Assembly (NCBI GenBank): GCA_049972525.1
Contig: JBMFKI010000015.1
Coordinates: 1 to 41,411 of the forward strand
Origin: JAVZLQ01 sp049972525
GTDB lineage: Archaea > Thermoproteota > Bathyarchaeia > Bathyarchaeales > Bathycorpusculaceae
Direction of reading: 5' to 3'
Length of the DNA stretch: 41,411 bases
Made by a program: the position numbers and the translations under genes. This document shows positions 1 through 6,993 of the stretch, piece after piece. Numbering within the stretch: position 1 is the first letter of the stretch; every line of letters begins with the position of its first letter. The notes under the pieces were generated by a model that had not been told where the DNA came from, searched no databases, and saw only the letters and a list, made by a program, of their open reading frames with translations.

Positions 1-1731
1 GGGTCGATTCTCTCGCTGGTTGCTGCTTACATAGGGCTGCGCGTAGCCGTAGAAGCTAACGTCAGAACAGCGCACGCGGCTAGGATATCATCAGTAAAGG
101 CTTTCGCTTTAGCTTTCAGCGGCGGGGCTGTCATGGGCCTTTCGGTCGTAGGCTTAAGCCTAATAGGCGTTGGATCGCTTTACCTAATTTATCAAGATCC
201 ACAGTTGATTGTTGGCTTTGGCTTCGGAGCAAGCTTAGCTGCGCTTTTCGCACAGCTTGGAGGAGGAATATTCACAAAGGCTGCTGATATAGGCGCCGAT
301 CTTGTTGGGAAAATAGAGCAGCGGATACCGGAGGATGATCCGCGTAACCCCGCCGTCATAGCTGACCAGGTTGGGGATAACGTTGGCGACTGTGCCGGTA
401 GGGGTTCAGACCTTTTCGAGTCAATAAGTGATGATTATATAACAGCCATTATTCTTGGAACATTGTTGCTTGGGAATCTTGGAATAAAAGCCGTAGCATT
501 TCCACTTCTTCTCGGCGCCTCTGGAATTTTAGCGACAATGGTTGGCATCTTCTTCATTAGAGCTTGGAAGAGGACGAGGCCGGTTGTAACGTTTAATTTG
601 GGCCTACTTATCACGGCGTTCTGTTGTGTTTTAGGTGCTTTTGCTGCGTGCATGATGACGATTGGAGACATCAATGTTTTTTATGCGGTGGTTAGCGGTC
701 TAGTGGCAAGCCTAGCTGTTGGCATAGCTGTCCAGTATTACACTGGGATTAATGGCAGATCTGTTAGGAAAGTTGCAGAGGCTTCTGAGCGTGGAGCTGC
801 CATAAATATCTTGACTGGCTTATCTTACGCTTTTCAAAGTCCGTTCATGCCGATTCTGTTTGTTTTAAGCGCCTTTCTCTTCTCCTACTTCATAACTAAC
901 GGTTCTCTTTATGGGATACTGGGCGCAAACATTGGAACAGACTTGGCTATAGGCTTCATAATGTCAAGCGACGCTTTCGGTCCAATATGCGACAATGCTG
1001 CTGGCATAGCAGAGATGACTCAAACAAAAACGCGCAATGGCGGTCTTGAAGAGCTTGACGCTTTGGGAAACACAACAAAGGCTTACACAAAGGCTTTCGC
1101 AACAGCCTCTGGAACAGTGTCAACGGTTGTCATTTTCGCCACCTACGGACAAATAGTGAAGCTTTATGAGGTAAGCCAAGGCGTTTTAAGCCCAATATTC
1201 ATCGCTGGGCTCTTGCTCGGCGCAACCCTACCGTTCATTTTTTCATCCCTAGCAATTGGAGCAACCGGGAAAACAGCCTACCAGATGGTTGACGAGGTTA
1301 GGCGACAATTTAGAGAGAACCCGAAAATTATTGAGGGAAAAGCAAAACCAGATTATGCACGATGCGTTGACATAGCCACAAAATCCGCTCTTAAACGAAT
1401 GATGTTCCCAGGCCTCTTAGCGATAGCTTCCCCCATTGTCGTTGGATTCATGTTAGGCAAATATGCTTTAGGCGCAATGCTGCTTGGAGGCTTAGCAACA
1501 TCCGCTTTATTGTCGCCCTTCTTCACTTTTGGCGGAGGTATATGGGACAACTCTAAAAAGTATATTGAGAGAAAGTTCTGGATGAAGGGTACACCAGCGC
1601 ATGAGGCAGCAGTCATCGGCGACACTGTAGGCGATCCGCTGAAAGATGTTGCTGGACCATCACTGAACATTTTCATGAAGCTTACAAACATGACTGCTCT
1701 TTTGATTGCGCCAATACTGTTAATGCTTTAA
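1..1731 (+). CDS. hppA: Membrane-bound proton-pumping pyrophosphatase, 5' end cut by the window
   Basis: This integral membrane enzyme couples pyrophosphate hydrolysis to ion pumping across the cytoplasmic membrane. The reading frame is already open at base 1, where the codons read GSILSLVAAYIG, so the first start-like ATG at 133 is internal and the true start lies outside the window. The pyrophosphate and magnesium site is visible as DIGADLVGK followed by DNVGDCAGRGSDLFES, and the late loop has GDTVGDPLKDVAGPSLN. The stretch GNTTKAYTKAF (about 1065-1098) carries Lys where potassium-dependent family members have Ala (GNTTAA), which predicts a K+-independent proton pump. Many hydrophobic helices are present. 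The C-terminus appears intact. Identification is very secure; the ion and potassium assignment rests on family knowledge of that residue. Confidence 0.97.
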   Translation, partial: GSILSLVAAYIGLRVAVEANVRTAHAARISSVKAFALAFSGGAVMGLSVVGLSLIGVGSLYLIYQDPQLIVGFGFGASLAALFAQLGGGIFTKAADIGADLVGKIEQRIPEDDPRNPAVIADQVGDNVGDCAGRGSDLFESISDDYITAIILGTLLLGNLGIKAVAFPLLLGASGILATMVGIFFIRAWKRTRPVVTFNLGLLITAFCCVLGAFAACMMTIGDINVFYAVVSGLVASLAVGIAVQYYTGINGRSVRKVAEASERGAAINILTGLSYAFQSPFMPILFVLSAFLFSYFITNGSLYGILGANIGTDLAIGFIMSSDAFGPICDNAAGIAEMTQTKTRNGGLEELDALGNTTKAYTKAFATASGTVSTVVIFATYGQIVKLYEVSQGVLSPIFIAGLLLGATLPFIFSSLAIGATGKTAYQMVDEVRRQFRENPKIIEGKAKPDYARCVDIATKSALKRMMFPGLLAIASPIVVGFMLGKYALGAMLLGGLATSALLSPFFTFGGGIWDNSKKYIERKFWMKGTPAHEAAVIGDTVGDPLKDVAGPSLNIFMKLTNMTALLIAPILLML

Positions 1732-1754
1732 AATTGGAGCTTTCACCTAGCATT

Positions 1755-2286
1755 CTACTGGTTATTCTTCGAAACCGCTGCCGCTTGTTCCCTATAATTT
1801 ACCTTAATCCTTTCGAATTCCTCATCCTCTCTACGTTTTCTTGGCAAATGCAAATCCAAAATTAACATTGAAACATAAGGAGCTGAAAGGTAAAGTATAG
1901 CAAAAATTGGGTTTTGAAGCAAGGCGCAAAAGCCAAACACCTGATTCAATGGTTCCCACTCGTAAAATTTCAAAATAGATTATGAACGCCACAAAAGTCA
2001 AAGTTAAACATACTGCAAACTGGGCAAGCACACTTCTATACTTCCAAGCAAGACTGAAGGAATAACAGATGATAGGAGGAAAATCCACGCAAAAGCATGA
2101 ACAAAAACAATCATATCCATCCTGTAAGATAGCCATCCGCCAACTTCTTGCCCAACACATTTTAATGTAGGGCACAACCGTGGAAACAGCCGTTTGAGTA
2201 AACAACTGGTAACTGACAAGCAAAATCCACGCAACCGATATGTACAATGGTGTTACCAAAACGCTCTTTCCCATGCAATATGCCAC
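1755..2286 (-). pseudogene. Frameshifted multi-pass membrane protein remnant
   Basis: No family is recognised. On the minus strand hydrophobic coding-like sequence moves between frames: a first segment starts near 2286 (GTG) or 2274 (ATG) with LYISVAWILLVSYQLF, continues in another frame with VGQEVGGWLSYRMDM and WIFLLSSVIPSVLLG, returns to the first frame with CLTLTFVAFIIYFEI, and ends in a third frame with FYEWEPLNQVFGFCALLQ and a charged tail LPRKRREDEEFER. Joined, these make a protein of roughly 175 residues with about four or five membrane segments and a basic/acidic cytoplasmic tail. At least three frame changes are needed, so the gene is decayed or this stretch has indel errors. It lies just downstream of another broken gene on the same strand. 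Confident that it is a broken gene, not about its role. Confidence 0.55.
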
Positions 2287-2331
2287 TTCCCACCCCTACA
2301 GAAAAAGGAAATCACTTTAAAAATTTTTGAT

Positions 2332-3506
2332 TTAATACTGAATATTAGTCAGACACTTTGGTCGCGTTCTATAAAGCAATATAGCAACAAGCGTAGCAAG
2401 CATTAAAGAGGTAAGAGTAAACCATACCACTAGAAACTCTGGAATAACATGGAGTGCTTGCCAATAGCTCCAAATAGCCTTTTCTGTTCCATTCTTATAC
2501 TTCAATCCAACAAAATCGTTAGGCAAAGCATTTGGATCCGTCTCCTCCTCTACTGTTCGAAGATCATGCAAACATAACCAGCTGACAATTTCTGGAGGCA
2601 TGTCCCTCGTGTGTTCCAAAAACCACAGGAGAAACTCAACCTGCTCCTGCTCAGATCCACCTCTTAATCGTTCAGAACTTGTCCATCCTATTTCACTGAA
2701 TGCAATCGGTTTTCCTTTGGTGTAGTTCGTTATTCGTGTGTAATAGTCAGGTGGCATGTCGCTGGGCTTTTCATACCACGCTGGTCCTGGATAACCAAGC
2801 ATATAGGGGTATGAAGTGAAGCCAAAAAGGTCAGTTTTGTTTTCGTTGAATTTTCCAATTAAAAACCACCCGTTGTAAGAGTCAATTGTATCAAGCCTAA
2901 AAACTATGAATACTCTTGTGCCTGGAGAGACCGCCTTGATACCATCGTATGTTTCGCCTACCAAAGTGACATAGTTATTGAAGTCATCTTGGCTGCAATT
3001 CCAATAGTACGTGTCAACTTCATTTCCTATACAGAAGTACTTTGGATGATAATCTCTTGAAATGTTGACGGCTTGTTCAATCCATAACTGGCGAAGCTCA
3101 GTGTCCCAAGGTTTGTTGTACTAGCGTTCATGTACGGAGGAACTTGCAAAACAACTTTTCCATCCATTACAGTCCAAAAGTTTAACTGAAATATCGGTGT
3201 TAAACCGCTTGCATTTATTAGTCCCAAAAGTGCCTGCGTTTGAGGCTTTTTCAAATGTTCAGTTGTGTTGTACCATGGCACATTAACAAACCAAAGGTTC
3301 ATAACGTCCGCCACCGAACCCGTCACGCTGTAGGCTTCTTCAAGTGTCCCATTCAAACTCAAGGTTGGAGTTACCCCAATCAGAAAGTTTCTAGAAGTTA
3401 TCGGAAGAGAAAGTTCCTCACTCCAAGCTCTATTAACAACAGTAGAGTTGCCACAACCCACAACAATAAGCAAGAAAACTAGTAGAAAAGTGATCTTATG
3501 CTTCAT
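2332..3506 (-). pseudogene. Exported clan GH-A glycosidase-like protein, interrupted by one frameshift
   Basis: The ATG at 3506 gives a signal peptide with a lipoprotein-like end (LLIVVGCGNS). The first frame runs to about 3120 (VPPYMNAS) and then one base appears missing; the next frame continues YNKPWDTELRQLW, then FCIGNEVDTYYWN and, further on, KPIAFSEIGWTSSE. The NE and SE motifs on a TIM-barrel-like protein match the acid/base and nucleophile glutamates of clan GH-A glycosidases, so hydrolysis of an extracellular polysaccharide is a reasonable inference; the exact family is not recognised. A C-terminal hydrophobic segment (WFTLTSLMLATLVAILLY) followed by RTRPK would anchor the protein. 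Stop at 2332. Whether this is a true pseudogene or one indel error cannot be settled here; the neighbouring downstream gene is also broken. Confidence 0.65.
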
Positions 3507-3544
3507 AAACGCCCACCATAATAGGCTTTGCACTCTTATCACAT

Positions 3545-3557
3545 TAAATATATAAAA
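3545..3557 (-). promoter_or_regulatory. TATA box of the glycosidase-like gene
   Basis: The minus strand reads TTTTATATATTTA about 40 bases upstream of the ATG at 3506. An archaeal TATA box here would place transcription start about 15-20 bases before the start codon. Based on sequence match only. Confidence 0.45.
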
Positions 3558-3747
3558 CTTCGGATGTTCAAACTCCGACAAATACTGGCGCCGGGGAATA
3601 GGTTTAGATCTCGGTTTAAATTCTCGGCGAAATTAAAAAGTAGGTACATGTTTCTCTTTTACTTCCCAAAGCATCTATTGTTGCGTTTGAGGCTGTCAAA
3701 AATGCTGACATGATGAAGCGACAAATCCGAAAGTACAGTGAACGTCA

Positions 3748-3969
3748 CTACAATTCCTCAAGTGATATGAAAGACTCTGGATGTTTCTTTGCTTCTTCAC
3801 TGCGTTTTGTAAGCATCTTGAAAAATTCGCGTGTCTTTTCGCGTTCTTCATATAATGCCAGTATTGTTTTTATGGCGTCGCTGCGGCTTTTGAATAGTCC
3901 CTCTGCTACCCACTTGTCTATTTCCTCAAGCATCTTTTCAGGCAATCTAAGCTGAACTTGGGCCAACAT
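3748..3969 (-). CDS. Ribbon-helix-helix (CopG/Arc-type) DNA-binding protein
   Basis: A 73-residue protein when started at the ATG at 3969 (an upstream start at 4014 is possible but adds a non-conserved leader). It begins MLAQVQLRLPEKMLEEIDKW, the short beta strand plus first helix of the ribbon-helix-helix fold, followed by GLFKSRSDAIKTILALY, the second helix with the typical SRSDAI motif. The C-terminal half is charged and helical (EEREKTREFFKMLTKRSEE). Such proteins are dimeric repressors and often antitoxins. No toxin-like PIN or RelE gene is visible on either side, so it may be an orphan regulator or a relic of a toxin-antitoxin pair. Confident in the fold, not in the target. Confidence 0.8.
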   Translation of the reverse strand: MLAQVQLRLPEKMLEEIDKWVAEGLFKSRSDAIKTILALYEEREKTREFFKMLTKRSEEAKKHPESFISLEEL

Positions 3970-4145
3970 GCCACAGTAAACAATACTGTTTACAAAACGC
4001 TTAAACGTCTCCACTCAAAAGTTGACCACGCATAAGAAAGAGACACAACAGCAACTGTGCAGCATAAAATCCACAAGAATTTCACACGGAAATCAAGGGT
4101 GTTCTCCAATAATAACCTCTAATTTAGCTCTAAATGGTAAAAAAG

Positions 4146-4244
4146 CGCCGGGGGTGGGATTTGAACCCACGCGGCCCAATCGGGCCACAGGCTGAATGGC
4201 GCTTGTCTCCAGGCCTGCTCCCTACCTGACTAGGAGACCCCGGC
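4146..4244 (-). tRNA. tRNA-Ser(GGA) with a 13-nt intron
   Basis: On the minus strand the acceptor arms are GCCGGGG and CCCCGGC with discriminator G (4146), typical of archaeal serine tRNA. The D arm is TCCT/GGGA with loop AGTCAGGTA. The anticodon stem is CAGGC/GCCTG, and the loop begins CTGGAG, giving anticodon GGA. A long variable arm with GGCCC/GGGCC pairing identifies a class II tRNA. The T arm is GTGGG-TTCAAAT-CCCAC. The anticodon loop is interrupted after position 37 by 13 bases (4194-4206). No CCA is encoded. It lies just downstream, on the same strand, of the L14e-cbf5-methyltransferase operon. Confidence 0.93.
4194..4206 (-). other. Intron in tRNA-Ser(GGA), canonical position 37/38
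   Basis: Minus strand ACAAGCGCCATTC between exon ends CTGGAG and AGCCTG. A relaxed bulge-helix-bulge can be drawn: anticodon stem CAGGC/GCCTG, three-base bulge TCA, a short helix CTGG/CCAT with three Watson-Crick pairs and one C-T mismatch, and bulge AGA opposite. Cuts after the second bulge base give exactly the 37/38 junction. Removal yields a normal seven-base anticodon loop. Confidence 0.85.
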
Positions 4245-4289
4245 GCTGGCATTTTTGTTTTTGTTGCTTTAATGTTTATTTGTTTGGTT

Positions 4290-4907
4290 TTATTGTTTTT
4301 CTGCGATTAAAACTCTATAGCCGCTTTTTCTTGCGTGGACTGCAAAGTTTCCGAATGCCTCCTGAAAGATGTTGTGAATCCTTTTTCCGCAAACTTTTGA
4401 TCTGAGAACCATTTGGAATGTGGCTTTTTTCGTCATGTGTTCTGGGGCTTCGGAAACTATTGCTTTGACGGTTTTCATTCCGGCGCTAACAGGCGGGTTC
4501 GATAGAATGCAGTTGAACTTTAATTCTTTAACTGGTTCATATAAGTAGCCGCGTTTAACTATTGCGTTGTAGACGTTGTTTGCCTCTATGTTCTGTCTTG
4601 TAAGCCAAACAGCCCTATCGTTCACGTCAACCATTATTACATGCAGTTTTGGATTAAGGGATGCTGCGGCTATTCCAACAACGCCGTAGCCGCATCCAAC
4701 ATCTAAAACGTATCCATTTTCTGGGAGGATCATTGACTCCACAAGTAGTCTTGTTCCGAGGTCAACGCGCTTCTTTGAGAAGACTCCTGAAGCTGTTAAG
4801 AATTTGAAGGATTTTCCGCGGAGATATATATGGATGAGTCCAAACTTTAATTTTGCTTTTTGTTCTGGTGTGAAGTAATGGCTGAATCCTTTTGCTTGGT
4901 TTTTCAT
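4290..4907 (-). CDS. RsmC-like class I methyltransferase (probable rRNA guanine-N2 methyltransferase)
   Basis: A 205-residue Rossmann-fold methyltransferase that would transfer a methyl group from S-adenosylmethionine. The SAM-binding motif I is LDVGCGYGVVGIAA (about residues 60-75), motif II is VIMVDVND, and motif IV is CILSNPPVSAG, the NPP signature of enzymes that methylate exocyclic amino groups in RNA or DNA. The length and layout match the single-domain archaeal homologues of RsmC (COG2813), which act on 16S-type rRNA. Its ATG at 4907 abuts the cbf5 stop codon directly, so the two are very probably co-transcribed and translationally coupled, which supports a role in rRNA maturation. The exact target base is not determined. 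Confidence 0.85.
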   Translation of the reverse strand: MKNQAKGFSHYFTPEQKAKLKFGLIHIYLRGKSFKFLTASGVFSKKRVDLGTRLLVESMILPENGYVLDVGCGYGVVGIAAASLNPKLHVIMVDVNDRAVWLTRQNIEANNVYNAIVKRGYLYEPVKELKFNCILSNPPVSAGMKTVKAIVSEAPEHMTKKATFQMVLRSKVCGKRIHNIFQEAFGNFAVHARKSGYRVLIAEKQ

Positions 4908-5931
4908 CTATATTTCGCCGCTTTTCCAGCATTTTGGGTATGTGTCCCTAGGCATGAGAACTCTCTCGGTTTTTGCCACGATTCCATGATTCATTTTTAA
5001 AATTTCCTCTGTTGAAGCTGAAGCTTTTGCTAAAGCTACAGCTTCGCCCTTTAATGTAAGGATTGCCACCATTGAGCCAGCCTCTATTCCCGTTTCAAAT
5101 GAGAGTACGCCTGGCGCTGTTAGGCTTGCGCCGTGGCATATGGCGTCAACGGCTGAATCTCTAACTTGGATTTTTGGAATAAGCTTTAATGCTTTTTCCA
5201 TGGGTTGTATGAACCTTTTCAGTATTTCCTCGTTTTTCTTCTCTTGCCATTCTGTAAACCAGTAGGCAACTTCATGCAGCGTTACTATGCCATCATTTTC
5301 GGTGAAGGGTCCAGCCCTTGTTCTGCGGAGTTCCTGCATGTGCGCGCCGCATCCTAAAACTTCGCCGATGTCGAAGCAAAGTTTTCTTATGTATGTTCCG
5401 CCTTCGCATCCAACTTTGAAAAGTACGTTGCGTCCATCCATCTCGAGAAACTCGTTGTAATAGATTTTTCTTGTTCTCAGTCTGCGCTTTACTGAAGCCC
5501 TTAATGGTGGTCTCTGATAGATTGTGTTCTCAAATTCTTTCAGGACTTCTTTGACTCTTTCTTCTGTGGCTTCTCCGTGAAGTTTCATTAGACAAACGTA
5601 CTCTTTTCCGCTGTAAAGTAGGGCTTGAACGACTTTTCTTGACTCCTCAAGTGTTATTGGTAGGACTCCGGTCACGTTGGGATTTCTCTGGCGATTACGC
5701 CTCTAGAGTCCCGCCGTGACCAACCTGTTTAAGGTTTAGGATGCGTTTAACCCATGCTGCGACTTCGTGGCTTGTTGGGCCAGCAGGCTTGTCGAGGTTT
5801 ATTACGCCATACCTTACGTATTCCTCAATTGGTCTTTCCTCTGGTTTATGTCCATATTTTGGGTCTGTTTTGTCTTCGGTTTTCACTATGGTTTTGCGTT
5901 CAATCTCCCATGGTGGAGTGCTTCTTGGCAT
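4908..5931 (-). CDS. cbf5: Cbf5/TruB-type rRNA pseudouridine synthase with a 19-nt pre-mRNA intron
   Basis: Cbf5 is the catalytic subunit of H/ACA guide RNPs and converts uridine to pseudouridine in rRNA. Exon 1 (5931-5703) encodes YGVINLDKPAGPTSHEVAAW and GHGGTL; exon 2 (5683-4908) resumes PNVTGVLPIT and includes EGGTYIRKLCFDIGEVLG and a C-terminal PUA domain (about residues 250-334, GASLTAPGV and GEAVALAKA). Read straight through, translation hits TAA at 5697-5695 two codons after the intended aspartate. Removing bases 5684-5702 joins 229 + 776 bases into 335 codons, a 334-residue protein of normal archaeal Cbf5 length, and recreates GGTLDP with catalytic Asp77. The codon for Asp77 itself is split (G|AT). 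Upstream neighbour is L14e, a familiar archaeal pairing; downstream is an rRNA-type methyltransferase. Cbf5 introns are known in Crenarchaeota; here splicing is inferred from structure. Confidence 0.93.
5684..5702 (-). other. Predicted BHB-type pre-mRNA intron in cbf5
   Basis: Minus-strand intron AGGCGTAATCGCCAGAGAA. The fold is: outer helix GGTCACG/CGTGACC (5721-5715 with 5676-5670), a 2x2 internal loop, helix GGGA/TCCC (5712-5709 with 5682-5679), three-base bulge AAA (5685-5683), four-pair central helix CTCT/AGAG (5708-5705 with 5689-5686), three-base bulge AGA (5704-5702), inner helix GGCG/CGCC (5701-5698 with 5693-5690) and loop TAAT. This is the strict substrate of archaeal tRNA splicing endonuclease, which cuts after the second base of each bulge. 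Those cuts release precisely the 19 bases needed to restore the reading frame and the catalytic motif. Confidence 0.92.
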
Positions 5932-5985
5932 AAGGAATCCTCACTTCTTACGAAGATAGAAAATGCTTAGGGGAAGTATAATAGT

Positions 5986-6276
5986 TTAGGTGGGCGGAAC
6001 TTTTGGCTTAATCATTTGAGCCATTTCCTCGACTTTGCCAGCTGCCTTCAGTGCTTCCATAATTTCTTCGTCTGATGCCCCCCTCTTTATGGATATTTTA
6101 TCTTCGAGCGGTTCAATGTGGTTTATGTTTGCTCTTCTCCTTTTTACACCCGTTAAACTTTTTGGTCCGGTGATTAAAACGAAGCTCTTGTCTATTACGT
6201 CAACTATTATACATTTTCTTCCAGCTTCTCGACCGGTTAGTTTTAGGCATATTCTACCAACTTCTATGGCTGGCAT
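5986..6276 (-). CDS. rpl14e: Large-subunit ribosomal protein L14e
   Basis: A 96-residue KOW/SH3-like protein of the large ribosomal subunit. The ATG at 6276 gives MPAIEVGRICLKLTGREAGR, matching the family start; the earlier in-frame ATG at 6318 adds a poorly conserved leader that overlaps the promoter. Further hallmarks are CIIVDVIDKSFVLITGP and KRRRANINHIEPL. The C-terminal helix ends MIKPKVPPT. It is the first gene of a minus-strand operon with cbf5 and the RsmC-like methyltransferase. In many archaea L14e lies beside cbf5, often with cmk and L34e between; those two are absent here. Confidence 0.95.
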   Translation of the reverse strand: MPAIEVGRICLKLTGREAGRKCIIVDVIDKSFVLITGPKSLTGVKRRRANINHIEPLEDKISIKRGASDEEIMEALKAAGKVEEMAQMIKPKVPPT

Positions 6277-6314
6277 TTTCAACGCACCCCAGAATGTATA
6301 GAAACCGTTAGAAG

Positions 6315-6326
6315 ACATATATTTAT
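6315..6326 (-). promoter_or_regulatory. TATA box of the L14e-cbf5 operon
   Basis: Minus strand ATAAATATATGT, centred about 45 bases upstream of the L14e ATG at 6276, predicting a short leader of about 20 bases. Sequence match only. Confidence 0.5.
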
Positions 6327-6504
6327 TGATTGCTCAGTTGCGGTTTGTTTTGAAACGAAGATTGTGAATAGAAAACGTTATTTTAAAACTTTAAATTTTA
6401 ATGTTCAAAGATTGAGGAGTAGGCGTGAGCCGTAAAAGAATGTGACCCAGCTTTACGGCCAAATGATGGAGAGCGTGGAAGGGCTGCGGATTTCAACTTA
6501 TCCC

Positions 6505-6977
6505 TTAGCTGAGTTCATCCATTATTGTGAAATAGCGATGCAGAAATTCTTCATTATCGGTGAGAATGTAAGATTTTCCGATGGCTGTTGCCAAGTGTGC
6601 ATTCCACGCATTTTCGTCAGCGTGGCGGTGAACAAATTTCTTTGGGAGGCATGGCAAAAATTTGCTCTCCAGTTCTTAACGATGTATTCCCATGCCCAGT
6701 CGATGTTTGGCTTGAAATTCTGTTTGCTTGAAATTTTAGCGTAACAAGTCCAAACCCATATTGCCTCAAGAGTATCATGAAAATCTTCACATATTGGAAA
6801 TGCGCCTTCATTTGTGAACTCTCCGATTTCCCATGGGCATACACTTCCGTGCAGTGTTCCTTTTTCGACGTACGGTTCAATGATTTGGCATTTTACTAGG
6901 GACTCAGATGCCTTTTTGAAGTGGGCATTCAGGTTTCGTTTATGCCCTTCAAGTTTCTTAAGCATGTTACTGTGCAA
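6505..6977 (-). pseudogene. Frameshifted unknown protein fragment
   Basis: No family recognised. The first frame (from TTG 6977 or ATG 6965) reads EPYVEKGTLHGSVCPWEIG, DFHDTLEAIWVWTCYAKIS and DWAWEYIVKNW, rich in Trp and His and looking like a structured enzyme or toroid-type protein. Near 6660 the coding signal moves to another frame: KFLPCLPKKFVHRHADENAW, then AIGKSYILTDNEEFLHRYF and a stop at 6505. The start is poor and the protein may also be N-terminally truncated. It sits immediately downstream of the M20 peptidase gene on the same strand. The switch indicates a broken gene or one indel error. Confidence 0.5.
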
Positions 6978-6993
6978 ACTTTCACCAGCAGCG

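Noticed and set aside
1831..2286. A single intact 151-residue membrane protein
   Set aside because: The best coding signal changes frames three times within the locus, so the longest frame alone is not the real product.
3110..3130. A second protein-gene intron in the glycosidase-like frame
   Set aside because: No bulge-helix-bulge could be drawn around the frame change, and a single lost base explains it.
3507..3747. Toxin partner for the ribbon-helix-helix protein
   Set aside because: Only a 35-codon frame without PIN, RelE or MazF features is present downstream, and nothing upstream but a tRNA.
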